Assembly: GCA_947561395.2 (NCBI GenBank) | Contig: OX387183.1 | Coordinates: forward strand, 13,815,402 to 13,879,401 | Direction: 5' to 3' | Length of the DNA: 64,000 nt | From: Buxus sempervirens | Lineage: Eukaryota > Streptophyta > Magnoliopsida > Buxales > Buxaceae | Shown here: positions 33,103 through 44,125 of the stretch, one piece after another | Layout of the letters: each line of letters begins with the position of its first letter | Numbering within the stretch: position 1 is the stretch's first letter | Program-made: the position numbers and the translations under genes | Notes under the pieces: model-generated | The model's input: the letters and a program-made list of their open reading frames with translations, nothing else | The model's database searches: none | Told to the model about the DNA's origin: nothing

Positions 33103-33335
33103 TCTTGAAATCCACCTCACAGCCACGAGAGCTCTGTGGAATTTGGGACAACTTTGGGAAATGTGCCTGGTCAAAAGGATGATATCCACTCAATTTTCAA
33201 CTTGGTTTAATAAAAAATCAGTTTTTCAAAAATCCTATTTTTGGGCTTAAAGTCCACTTCGCAGCCACAAAGGGCTCAGTGGAATTTAAGAACTCTTGGA
33301 GAGATGCCCCCTTAAAGTGAGGGCTTTTTGGCAAA
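33103..33335 (+). repeat. Two diverged 141-bp direct repeats in element 2 3' UTR
   Basis: GAAATCCACCTCACAGCCAC at 33108 matches AAAGTCCACTTCGCAGCCAC at 33249, followed in both by AGCTC-GTGGAATTT. The spacing is 141. Confidence 0.75.
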
Positions 33336-33449
33336 TCTCCACTCAAAAATGGTTTTCTACAGAAATTGAATTAAACCGAGCAAATCATGCTCAAGGGAAT
33401 GCAATTTGGGCTTGTCTACTCTTTGCAGCTCACTGCTTCGCAGCTCCCA

Positions 33450-33463
33450 CAAAGAGGGGCAGT
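33450..33463 (+). other. Polypurine tract of element 2
   Basis: CAAAGAGGGGCAGT directly before the 3' LTR start TGTAGACACC. It is the expected primer for plus-strand cDNA. Confidence 0.8.
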
Positions 33464-35739
33464 TGTAGACACCCCAAATTGCACAAACAATCATAAAAAA
33501 ATCATTATCTCCTGGAAAGCCAGCACAAAATTTGAAGAAAATAAACTTTTACCTGTATCCGGATACTCAATCCGGATACAAGTACCCTTTCCCGTATCCG
33601 GATACTCATACCGGATACATGTGAGCCTTAGTCTATCCGGTACCATGTACCGGATACCTTAAGGCCCTTTGTTATCCGGTCTGACATACCGGATACCTTA
33701 AGTTTGCTCAAAATTAGGGTTTTCCGAGAGCTTTTCACTTTTACCATCATGTCCCTCATTAAATGAGGGGAAATCGCGGAAATAACCTTAGGGTTTAGGT
33801 TGGAGGTGTTCTAGACATTAAGTTGTGTCTACCAATGACCTTAGCCCTTGCCTATAAATAGGAGCCTCCTCCTTGAGCAAATGGCACACAACTCTTGTTT
33901 TGAATTCTCGCAAAGAAGAACTCCAAGAGAAGAAGGAAACCGCTGTGGAATCGCCTCCAGAACTCAGGTAAGCCTCAACTTTTCTTTTTATTTTCTGTCT
34001 TTACATTCCTAGATCTAGATCTCTTCTTCTACCTTTCTGTAGTGTAAAGCCTTGTTTGTATGTGTGGAAATCCTTCCCCGGCTCAAAGTATCTCAAGACT
34101 CCCCTAGCCGTAAAACGTGAAGGCGGATCTAGGAGAAACGAGACTGGGGATTGACCCTAGTGTTAGAACCTATGTAGCATAAGGCCTTTTTGATTGATTG
34201 TAAACCGTTCCATATTCAAAGTACCCTTGATTATCTTAAAGAGAACAGAGGGAAACGATAATGGAACGGAACCCTAGGCTATGCTAGAACCTATTTTGTT
34301 GAATCTATATGCATGTGTATGGATCTTGCTTGGTTTTTTTCACTTTTGCACACATATCACTATTTTGGCGGGATAGGCTCATATTTGGGGTTTATTGCAT
34401 TTATTGTGATAAATCTCAAATAAATGGCCTCAATTAATTCTGGAATGCCTTTCGGATGATTTTAAATTATTTGTGTTCATCTTGCACGAATTTCATTTTT
34501 ATCAATTTTCGGACTTGGTTTTACTCAAAAAATGGCTTAGCTTGACAGCACCTGTACCCTTACTTCGGACGCCCGTAACTTCATCATCCGGATTAATTTT
34601 GGGGTGATTCTAGAACCATGGGAAAGGTGAGGCTGTCTAGTTTATGTCCACCAAATTTCATGAATTTCTATCCAGCCGATTTTTGACACTTCTCTGTCGA
34701 AGTTAAGTGGACAGTTCAGGTCTAAGTACAGAACTTGTCACTTCGACGGACCACCATGTGTTCGTTTTAAGTCCGATTCGAGTGATTTTTGTTTCTGAGT
34801 ACTCCTTTTTGAGTCTATTTTCAAATCCAGTTGGTTTCATAATTTTTGGATTCCATTTGAATTATTGGTAGCCGATTTACTCAGAACTGCTCATTTGCAT
34901 TTTTCTGGGTAAATCTGTGATCTTCGGGGCCTGTTCGGGAGACCACCCAAGGCATATCCGAAGGGATTTTTGTATGAGGCTAGTTTCTGTTGAAAGATGG
35001 CCATACAGACTTCAATCACACCAAATTTCACGGATTTCTATGTAGTGGATTTTTCTAGACAATTTTCCAAAGTTGCCCACTTATCACTTTTAAAAATCCC
35101 CAGCAGCAACTTCAAAGGAGCATAACTCCTAGATTTTTCATCGGAATGAAGTGAAATTTTGCATGAGACTCTTGTTTATCCTAATCTTTCAAATGGATTT
35201 GGTTTGGGTCAATTTAGAATCGGATTTGAATGATTTCAAGGCAAATGGTATACTTTTTACCAAATTTTCCGAATTTGATTTAACTTGGTTTTGAGCAATT
35301 TGTGCTTTGATTTCCATCTTTTGAGATATTCCAGAAATGATATTGACATAAGAGAGGATCTAAAATCCATTTAGATCTTCATGTGAAAATATCATACATT
35401 AATCCCTTTTCAAGGTTTTCTATGATTTTTAGCAAGCTTTCTTACTTTATTTTTTGCATGAACATACACTTGGCAACCACTTCGTGTGGATGAATGGGGG
35501 TGCCTAACACCTTCCCCCGTTCATAATCTAATCCCCTTACCCATCTCTGGATTTGATTTTCAAGTAGGGTTATTTTTATCCTAGAATTTGTCTTTTGGCT
35601 ATTTTTGCCTACTTTTGAACTCTTTGGTATCCATTCTCACCCCAAAATCATGAATGGTGGCGACTCTCCCAATTTTTGCGTTGAGCCCGTGTGTTGACGG
35701 AGGGACGATCACTCCGGTGATTTTTTCCCATGTCTCACA
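33464..35739 (+). mobile_element. 3' LTR of element 2 (family A)
   Basis: Same 2276-bp length as the 5' LTR, same ends, TATA box at 33853. By eye about ten substitutions separate the two, for example C/T at 34163-34175 (AGTGTTAG), C/T in GTGTATGG near 34320, and G/A in GACCACC near 34752. Followed by CTTAT (35740-35744), the target duplication. Confidence 0.97.
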
Positions 35740-35744
35740 CTTAT

Positions 35745-37487
35745 ATGACTTAGGGATGAAAGGACCTAGAAATGTTTAATTGGCAAGGCTGGAATAAGAT
35801 TTCGACTTAAAACCGTGCATTCAGAACGGTTTGGCCCAAACCATATGATACATGCGGTTGCAGCGAAAATGCAGGCAACCGCATACTCAGGACGGTTTTA
35901 AGCCAAAAAACAGATTTTCGATTTGTTTCCTTTTCCAATTGGTTTTATTAGCTTGGTTACATGCCCAAACACACTGTTCACCATTGGGTGGCTTCCATAC
36001 AGCCCCAAATTGGGCGTTTGACACATCAAATGGTACTAAAAGCCCGCTTAAACCATGAATTTCATGAGGTTGCATGGGGAGACCACAAATATGAACAAAA
36101 AGGTCCCTTACAATAAAGGAAATATGTTACAATACAAATTGGCCTTCCAGGGCATGAATAAAAAAATAAAATTACAATTTAGCCTCCTTGGGCTTGAAAA
36201 GAAGAAGAAAATCCTAAACTAAAATTAGAGGATGCCCTCTACATCAGTAGCTCCTGGGTGTCATTCCCATGCAACTTTCCTGCAAAGAAGAGGATTAGTA
36301 ATATTTAAACAAAGGAGGGCCTAGGCTCCCACCAAAATGGACACCCAATGCATGGATCTTGGACTTTGGGTTGCCTCCTGTGGGCATTTGGGTAGAATGA
36401 CCTCTAAGAAGAGTTAAAACTCATCCTATGGGCTACACCAATCCTAGGATACAGCAATTCTTTGGGAAAAACAAGATCCCAACAAAATGGACACCATGAA
36501 CTTGGCTTTGCATGATACGAAGGAAATCATAAAAATGAAATTAACATTACCTTGGTACCTCATGTTTACCTTCAAAATGGGATCTATATCATACCTTGCA
36601 TCACCTGAGCCATGCAAAATGGCCTTCCCTCGTTACAAACCCTTTTCCCGTCGTATTTGGTTTACTTTGGCCAAATACGCGTTTCTCCACTTTCAAGCGT
36701 GGGGGTTTTGGGTTTTGGCTTATTGGCAACTTAGAGCTCAAGCCTAGTGTATGACCAGAATTCTAGATCCACCATGTCATCACATCATTGGCTCAAAGCT
36801 TCTAAGGTGAATGTTTTCACTTTCGCTTTCCGAAGTAACGACCTCGATGCGCCAAGCTACACACATTCTTGTTCAACTTCCTATAGGTGATAGGTAGGCT
36901 GTGTAAAAAAATAAAAAAGTGCTCAAGTGCATTTGAAAAAGTGGGTCACATTCAACACAACGTCCCACCCTTGCCACTCTTTTTCGTAGCCATGCAAGCA
37001 CAATCCAAAAACCACCAAGGCATGATATAGAAATCACATTTGAAGCAAAAAAACATGAGAACATCCAATTAATAAAAAGAAAGCCTAGCATGCTCCATCT
37101 AAACATGCATTCCCACAATCATACAAACATGAAAGCATGTTATCATGTTATACAAAAATAGCATTCCATTATGGTGAGCATGCTTAACATATTCAAAACA
37201 TCTCTCAAAAAAATTCAGATCTCATGCTCATGACATTTAATCACAAATCAAGGCATGCTATCATGGCAACATAATGATCTAGCATAGTAAAACTAATTAT
37301 GCCTTCCTAAGCATGGTTCTAAACACAACCAAGCATACATCACATACCCTATTCTCATGGGTCTCATATGCTCTAAAACAGAAGCACACAAATCAAATAT
37401 GCTTATTACAAACAAACAAAAAGCAAACAATCAATAAAATCAATCAAAGCATGATCAAGCAATCAAAACATGGCTCAATTCCACAAG
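35745..37487 (-). other. Leader of element 1, LTR-proximal part
   Basis: It continues the sequence cut at 14697. It contains palindromic modules at 35810-35832, 35837-35862 and 35877-35900 (AACCG...CGGTT arms) and, at 36800-36905, the block conserved with element 2's leader. No gene is seen; open frames are short and unrecognised. Confidence 0.75.
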
Positions 37488-37505
37488 TCCCTAGCAGAGT
37501 CGCCA
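37488..37505 (-). other. Primer-binding site of element 1
   Basis: Minus strand TGGCGACTCTGCTAGGGA, two bases inside the LTR. It differs from element 2's site at one base. Confidence 0.85.
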
Positions 37506-37507
37506 GT

Positions 37508-39931
37508 TGTGAGACATGGAAATGTCATCTCGGATGACTTCCGATATCGTCACGCGGGGATCGATAAATGTAAAGAGTCGCCACCATCCATTTTAAGGTG
37601 TGAATGGACACCAAAGGGTTCATCTATGCTTAATAGAGCCAAAGTAGCTCTAATACAAGGAAAAAATCCAGAGATCAGGTAAGGGGAATTATTTATGAGC
37701 GGGGGAAGGTGTTAGACACCCCCACTCATCCGTCTAAGACGGTTGCCACATGCTTGCTTATGCTAGAAATTGTTTGCTAATAAAATGAACAAAGAGGTGC
37801 TTATAACAAGCACAATGTGTGTGACCATTCCACATAAGAAGTCCAATGAACTTAGACTCTCTTCATGGATTTATCACTTCTAAAACTTCATGAGTGAATG
37901 GAAATCAAAGTAAAAATGAAGAAAAATCAAGCTAAGGCAAATCTGGAGAAATTAGATCAAAAGAGATTGAAAGCTTCGATTAACCATAACTCTCTCAATT
38001 TAAATCCAAATCCAATGAAACCAAAGCCATTTGAAAACTGGTATATAGTAGAGTGTACAGTAAAAATTTCAGCTCAATCCGATTCAAAATGAGAGAGAAA
38101 TCCACATCTGAAATTTGCTGTTTATAACTCAGAAGAAGTGGTGAGTAGGCATTTTCAAAGTTCTATTCGTGGAGTTTGGCTAAATAAAAATTCATGAAAA
38201 TTGGTATGGGGGAAGTATGTAATGCCATCTTTCCAAAGAAAAAAACCTCGCACCAAACTCTATCCGGATGTGACTTGTGTGCTTTCTTGAACAGGCCTAG
38301 AAGACCACAGATTAGCTCTGGACTATGCCAGCGAGCTCCTCTGAGTCAACTGAGCACCCAAGGCACAAAACAGATCAAAATCTGCTGAAACTAATTGGAA
38401 ATGAAAATAGACTTCTCAAGGAAAATTCAGGAATTAGAATCACTCAAAACGGATTAAAATTGAGCAAATGGTGCACCATCAAAGCGGCAAGTTCAGCAAT
38501 CTCGGCTGAACTGACTTACAAACTTTGAACAGATGGTGTCAAAAATTGGCTACATAAAAGTGGACGAAATTTTCCAGATATGAAATAGGCCAACTCATCT
38601 ATCACATGTCTTTGGAATCACTCAAAAATTCATCCGGAGGATGAAGTTATGAGCATTCTAAGACAGGCCACAGATGCTGCCCTACTTTGAAAACTTTTGA
38701 AGAGAAAGCCAAAACCATTGCCTGTGTGCAAGTGAATTCGACCAAAACACTCAAAAAATCCATAAAAACAATCTCATGAAGTTCTAACATTCATTTTGAA
38801 GCCAATGGATTCAGATTTCACGTATTAAACATAGAAATCCAAGATCTAGCTTATTTGATAAAAACAGTGAAAAGTGTGTGAATAGGTGGAAATCAACTCT
38901 CTAGGAGAAGTTTGGAATCCATTGCTATTGAGAGCATGGATTCGTGCATCTTCTCCATAGGTAAATACAAAAACAAATCAAAGAAGCAACCATAGGTTCA
39001 AAATAACCAATAAACATGCTCTTCATCACACGTAGGTTCTAAGCCTAAAGGGTCCATTCCTACTTCTTTTTCCCAAGGCTCTCTCTTCACGTTTTACGGC
39101 TAGAGAGAAATCCCAGGTACTTTGGAAGAGGTTTGGGGCTACAAACAATCACCAGGGCCTTACACTACAGAAAGGTAGAAGATGAGAGATTGCTGGAATG
39201 TAAAGAGAAGGCTGGAAATGTAAAGAGAGCTTTACCTTGGTAGCTTGAGCCTTCAGTAGACAATCCAGCAGAGTTTCTCCTTCTTCTTGCAGAGCTTCTA
39301 AGCCTCAAATTGTCAGCCATTTGCAAGAGGAGGACCCCTCTATTTATAGGCCAAGCCAACGGTAGAAGAGTCCCAAGGGTAAGCCTAAAAAGCCTTCTAG
39401 ATTATTCCAATTCTCCTCCAAGGCTTGAATTGGAGTAATACTAGAAGTTTCGGAGGGTGAAATAGGGAGTTAAAGTCCCTGAGAGAGAGGTAATATGCGT
39501 AAATAAGGCTCAGAGATCGAGCCATTTCGCAAATCCTCGAAACAGCCAAAAACCGCATACACAGTATGGTTTCCACAGAACCGTCACTATAAGTGCGGTT
39601 TCTATGCAAATTTAACCAAACCGCACATACAGGACGGTTCAATTCAGTTACGCTCGTCATGATTGCTGTCGACGTGGCTCAATGGCCGAAGCTTCGCGAA
39701 GCCACGTGGCAGCTCACGCAACAAGCATGGATATCAACCGTGTTGTGTGTGCGGTTGCAACCGCACATACAGGGCGGTTGATACCAAAATTATAAAAACC
39801 GTGCATTCAGTACGGTTAGCACTATTTTTGAGAGTTTTTGGGTTTTTGACAAATGTCAATGCTCAAAATAAGACATTTAAAGCCCATTTTAAGTATTCTC
39901 TTATATCGAGGTGCAATTTGGGGTGTCTACA
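37508..39931 (-). mobile_element. 5' LTR of element 1 (family A), 2424 bp
   Basis: In minus sense it starts TGTAGACACCCCAAATTGCA at 39931 and ends TTTCCATGTCTCACA at 37508. It has palindromic modules (39550-39818), a TATA box (minus CCTATAAATAGAGG near 39340) and a splice donor ACCAAG|GTAAAG near 39237. It shares the U5 end and promoter layout with element 2's LTR but is clearly diverged. Its right flank is an older LTR of the same family. Confidence 0.93.
39550..39818. repeat. Six palindromic AACCG/CGGTT modules in element 1 LTR
   Basis: Modules at 39550-39572, 39578-39601, 39618-39639, 39733-39757, 39757-39782 and 39797-39818. Arms are AACCG.A and T.CGGTT types; centres vary. A module with GTGCATTCAG centre recurs in this element's leader (35810) and 3' UTR (4840). 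Confidence 0.9.
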
Positions 39932-41134
39932 CTTACACTATAGAAAGGTAGAAGATGAGAAAGTGCTTGAATTGAAAAGAAAGTAAAGAGAAAGGCTAAG
40001 AATTACCTTGAGTGCCTTGGGAAGCTTGAGTAGACAATTGAGCAGAGTTTCCTCTTCTCTTCAAGAGCTCTTAGACTCCAATTCACCAGTCCTTTGTTAG
40101 AGGAGAGACCTTCTATTTATAAGCATGAGGAGGGGTAAGAATGTCATAAGGGTAGACACAAAAATATGTCTAAATCCTTCCAATTCAAGTCTAAGGCATG
40201 GATAGGTAGGAATTTGACCAATTTCGGAGGTCAATTTGGGGAATTCATGCCTTCTAGAGAGAAGTGACATGGTAAATAAGTAAAAGCTAGCAGGAATTTT
40301 CAAATTGAACAAATTCACTAATAACCAAAAACTCAATTTGGCAACACACAAAACCCTTTATAATCAAAATATAATTCCGGTTATACATATAACACTTCAT
40401 GACTGAAATTGAATTTCAGTCATACATAAAACTCTTCATAACCGAAATTCAATTCTGGTCATACATATAACACTTCATGACTGGAATTGAATTTTGGTTA
40501 CACATGAAATTTAGTTTTACCGAACTGAGTTTTTGGTTCAGGGCATAAAAAAACTGTTTGCATAGCTTCTGCATAGCCATGACCCTTACCTGCACAAGCT
40601 ATACTTATTTACATGTAATATCATTTAAGTAAATATCCTTGTATTTTTTAATCTCCATTTACTTAAGATATTACATGTAAATAAGCAAACACCCCCACAT
40701 TTGAATCTATTAAAAATAGTTCCAGATCCAAATTCCAAATGAATAACAAGTCAACTTTCCAGTTCAAGGTTAAATTCCAGTTTTTTAGGTATGGTAAAAA
40801 AAATCAAAATGGTAATGCTAAGGTATTTGTTAAGATTTAAAAGGCTCAAAAAATTCATTTATATAATAACATTGCTAAAAACTTGATTACCGGGAAAAAA
40901 TTATATTGAAATCTTGACTTAAAAAGTACTTCATTTTTGAGGTCAAAAGTCAACAAAATTCAACAAGAAAGGTTTAACTTCACGTAAAAGGTTGAATTCA
41001 GGCTTTTTCCTTTGTGGTTTTGGGTTCAAATGGGTTAAGGATCTCAAACCCAATACTAAGAATTGAAAATTTCAATAAGATATTTCTCTTTTTCAAGATT
41101 TATAAAAAATCGTAAAAATTTTGGGATATCTACA
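39932..41134 (-). mobile_element. Fragment of an older family A LTR, U3 and promoter part
   Basis: In minus sense it starts TGTAGATATCCCAAAATTTT at 41134, runs through a TATA box (minus CTTATAAATAGAAGG near 40115) and a splice donor near 40007, and stops at 39932 where element 1 is inserted. The break lies in the conserved GTAGTGTAAG-type segment after the donor. Its U3 has palindromes of the TGACTGAAATT type (40399-40423, 40438-40462, 40477-40500). The rest of this LTR should lie beyond element 1, outside the window. Confidence 0.82.
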
Positions 41135-42049
41135 ATTATCTTTTTGGTTGATATATGTTGTGATACCACAGTACGTTATTCATGCTATCTTTCTCTGATT
41201 TTGATTGGTAGTTTCCTTTGTTGTTGGATTATTTGAAGCTTTCATTTTGGAATCTTATGTGATTTGTTGGAGTTCTGCAACTTTCATGGGTTGTTATTAA
41301 CATGATTCTTGTAATGGAATTCACCACACATTCTAAATGTAGGTCATAGAGATCCTATTTTCCTTTGTTTTAATTTTTTTTAATGCTCAAATGCTCGTCG
41401 TTGTTTCTTCTTGAATTAGTTTTCTTGAAGGAAAAATTGTTTTCCCGATTTGTAGGCAGGTTTTCTTTACATGAATGGTAGGTTTTTTGGAAGAAACATT
41501 TTCTTATCTCATTGACAAGAAGGTCACTTTAGATGTATACAATGTGTTTGTTCACTTGATCCATCTCCAAACAAAACTTAGATATCCTCTTATAACCCTT
41601 TTTGTATTTTGGAGGTTTTTTATAGTCTCTGTTTCCCTTAGGTGGGAAAAGTAGGCAGTTAAATTGTTAAATTGCTGGTCATATTTGCAGCGGACTGCCT
41701 TTAATTGTTAAGAAGATTAGCCTCTCTTATTTGTTCTTATTTGTTATCGGAGAAAAGAAATAGGAAATGAAAACACTCACAAGGGAGTGAGACAAGATTT
41801 CTAGTAATGTCAGTCATTTATGCAGCCACCAAATGCACATGCCCATTGCCCCAAAAATTTACAAACCAGCTATCCTTGTCCCTCTTCAGATTTTTATATA
41901 AATCCTAGCTGCTAAATATGATCTCACCTATAGGTGCTGCCCACAAGTTAATCATTCGCTCGTTCACTGTAAGATAACCCATGATTTGTTGTCAGCTTTT
42001 TTTATTGAGATTTGGGAAGCTGTGGGTGTAGCCCCTATACGTGCATTAA
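41135..42049. other. AT-rich sequence, no gene seen
   Basis: No frame with recognisable motifs. A segment at 41805-41900 (AATGTCAGTCATTTATG, ACCAAATGCACATGCCCATT, CAGCTATCCTTG) recurs in scrambled form at 42620-42860. Confidence 0.5.
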
Positions 42050-42371
42050 GTGCTAATGTCTTGGAATTATAGTGGAGTCTCGAGGTATGAGGTTTTGTGG
42101 AACTTTGCTCCGACGGAAATTAAGTGGGCGCTGTGGAAAAAGAGGAATAGGAGAATTTTTAATAACTCTTCTAGTTCCTCATGTTCCTCATGGGTTTTAT
42201 TAGAATCCTCCCTTAGCTACTTACTGTATTGGGCATCTAGTAAAGAATCATGTAAAGGGATAGACCATAAGGAATTCTTAGAGTGTGGAAGCTTTTGTGT
42301 TTTGTAGGGTCCATCTAGTACACTCTTATAAATTAATATAATCCACATTACTACCGATCAGAAAAAAAAAA
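42050..42371 (+). pseudogene. LINE relic: C-terminal end of ORF2 with A-tail
   Basis: The frame at about 42080-42307 reads LWNFAPTEIKWALWKKRNRR IFNN-like sequence, a form typical of the C-terminal end of plant LINE reverse transcriptases (W-A-L-W-x-E/K-R-N-R-R-I-F). It ends at TAG 42305-42307. About 55 bases on, after AATTAATATAATCC...ACCGATCAG, there is an A-run (42362-42371), as at LINE 3' ends. It is strongly 5' truncated. No clear target duplication was found, partly because TTGATTTCTTGTTTGGT-like sequence near the tail is repeated at 42922 and 43449. Confidence 0.72.
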
Positions 42372-43694
42372 TTTGATCTTACCTACGCTTTGCTTTTGAT
42401 TTCTTGTTTGGTGGTCTTAAGTTTTTGCCTAGTAATGTCAGCCATTTGTGCTTGGGCTGTTTTTTGTTTTTGTAATTTTTTTTCCTTGGGCAGCCATTTA
42501 TGTCAGCCACTTACTTAAGTTTTTTGTCTAGTAATGTCAGCCACTTATGTTTTTTGAGTTGCTTTTGATTTTTTATCATTTTATTTGTTTTTGTCTATTC
42601 TTTTTTAGTCTTAAGTTCTTGTCTAGCTAGTAATGTCAGCCATTTTTGCTTGGGCTGTTTTTTTTTTTTTTTTGGCTTGTCCCTGTCCCTCTTCAGATTT
42701 TATTATTTTTTTTTTTGTTTTTTTGTTTCCATTTATGGTTGGGCTGTTTTTTGTTTTTTTTTTTTTTTAGTAATGGCAGCCATTTACAAACTAGCTATCC
42801 TTGTTTTTGTTTTTATAATGTCAGCCACCAAATGCACATGCCCATTTATTCTTGGGCTGGTTTTGGTTTTTGTTTTTGTCTAGTAAATCCTAGCCATTTA
42901 TGCTTGGGCCGTTTGATTTCTTGTTTTGTAGTCTTAAGTTTACATTTAAATTCTGCAATTGTTTGCATTAAGCAAATGGCAATGTCTATATGCAATCAAT
43001 TGTAGACCTTTTCAGGTATAGGCTTGGATATTTAATTATAACAATAATAAATTTTGTCGAAAGGGAGAAGGAATAATTTGACAAGAGCCTCACTATGAGG
43101 ACATTGGATGGGTTGAAGTCTCACTAGTTTATAGTAAGGGCTGGTATGGAGTTTCACCGCCATTAGAGATGGAAAAGGAGTTGCATATATCTTTAGAATA
43201 CACATTGTAAAGATAACTTCTTACTTGTAAGCAAAAACAAAAAGAAAGAAGTTACAAAAAATTATGTCTTGTCTTATCTTTATATTTCCTTCTCTTGAAC
43301 TTTTACTCAACATAAAAACTACAGTCCTCTTATAACTCAATATGAAAAGATAAAGAGTCCTAGTGATATAGCAACACTACTTTGACTTGGCTTAAGTACT
43401 CAAATCATATTTATATGATTTTGAGTCATTTGTACGAATCTTAAGAAGATGTTTGATTTCTTGTTTGGTAGTCTTAAGTTTAAATTTATTTTTTCTTATA
43501 TAGTATAAATTAATCTTCATGTAGCGTTTTAAATTTCTTTTTTTTTTCTTATATAATCGAAATGCTAGCTAGATTACGTTAGGGTTATAAAATCTTTGAC
43601 TGAAATCATAACCTTGTGTTGATCTTTATTTTTCTAGAATATTTCCACAACTATCAACAAAAAAATTTGGGACATTAAATAGCACTACTACATC
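42372..43694. repeat. Degenerate repeat region with TAATGTCAGCCA motifs; no gene
   Basis: Between 42420 and 42920 the phrase AGTAATGTCAGCCATTT.TG recurs at least five times (near 42431, 42493, 42528, 42630, 42766), often followed by CTTGGGCTGTTTTTTG and T-runs. GATTTCTTGTTTGGTAGTCT also recurs (42400, 42922, 43449). 42930-43694 is AT-rich with no gene seen. Confidence 0.65.
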
Positions 43695-44125
43695 ATGGAT
43701 AGGCGTTGGATTCATAAGTCTAGGTATTTAATCCTTTAAATCATTAATTTAATTCTGTTTATGGTGTTAACAAACTAATTAAATTTAAATTTTTATATGG
43801 ATGAGATAGGCTTAGTCAATAATACATGGAAGGGGTAAAGGGTTTTATTGAGCTAGCATTTGCTCGTGGAGCAACTATTGATGGAAGGTTAAAATGCCCA
43901 TGTCCGAATTGTAATAATGTGTTATACCAAACCCAAGATATAGCATTTGAGCATATGATTTGTGATGGATTTGATCAAAACTATAAGATATGGTACTATC
44001 ATAGAGAGGACGTAGATCGACCAATTTCTGCAAGGGATGATGTGGATTATGTTACAACAGATGATCACAATATCGGTGTTGAAATGGGGGATTTTGTGAA
44101 TGATGTTTTGAGGGCCCATAACTAG
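43695..44125 (+). pseudogene. CACTA (En/Spm) transposase-associated domain fragment
   Basis: The frame from 43826 encodes 99 residues (EGVKGFIELAFARG...KCPCPNCNN...FEHMICDGFDQNYKIWYYHRE), the Cys-rich transposase-associated domain (PF13963 type) found at the N-terminus of CACTA transposases. A likely first exon at 43695-43723 encodes MDRRWIHKSR, the usual start, with GT at 43724. The join to the second part meets an in-frame TAA just before 43826, so the copy is broken. It stops at 44123-44125; the main transposase domain is absent from the window. Confidence 0.78.

Larger units (their letters stand above)
31040..33463 (+). other. 3' UTR of element 2
   Basis: From the pol stop to the 3' LTR. 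The first 700 bases are alignable with element 1's 3' UTR. It then holds an antisense ORF (31974-32852), a purine-only-like tract (32886-33055), a pair of 141-bp repeats and the polypurine tract. No sense-strand gene is seen. Confidence 0.85.
14698..35739 (+). mobile_element. Element 2: complete Tat-type Ty3/gypsy LTR retrotransposon, 21.0 kb with nested solo LTR
   Basis: Two LTRs of 2276 bp (14698-16973, 33464-35739) flank primer-binding site, leader, gag, protease with G-patch, RT/RNase H/second RNase H/integrase, 3' UTR with antisense ORF, and polypurine tract. The 5-bp target duplication CTTAT is present at 14693-14697 and 35740-35744. Without the nested solo LTR (24630-28181) and its duplicated CACAC it is 17.5 kb. 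By eye the LTRs differ at about ten positions, mostly transitions, so insertion is recent. The coding part has a 16-bp-type deletion in gag, a stop in gag, a frameshift in a purine-rich stretch, a TAA in pol and the solo LTR, so this copy cannot make its own proteins. Confidence 0.97.
4687..39931 (-). mobile_element. Element 1: Tat-type Ty3/gypsy LTR retrotransposon, minus strand, incomplete in window
   Basis: In minus sense the order is 5' LTR (37508-39931), primer-binding site, leader (35745-37487 then 12839-14697), gag, protease with G-patch, RT, RNase H, second RNase H, integrase and 3' UTR. Element 2 splits the leader and element 3 splits the 3' UTR. The 3' LTR lies off the left edge. 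The second, archaeal-type RNase H before integrase is diagnostic of the Tat lineage. Right of the LTR, CTTAC (39932-39936) should be one copy of its target duplication. Three in-frame stops and one or more frameshifts show that this copy is dead. Confidence 0.9.

Noticed and set aside
32831-33189. Phe/Lys-rich frames on both strands
   Set aside because: Produced by the A/G tract at 32886-33055.
43682-43690. CACTACTAC just before the transposase-associated fragment as a CACTA end
   Set aside because: It lies only a few bases before the start codon, lacks the A-rich continuation and has no subterminal repeats.
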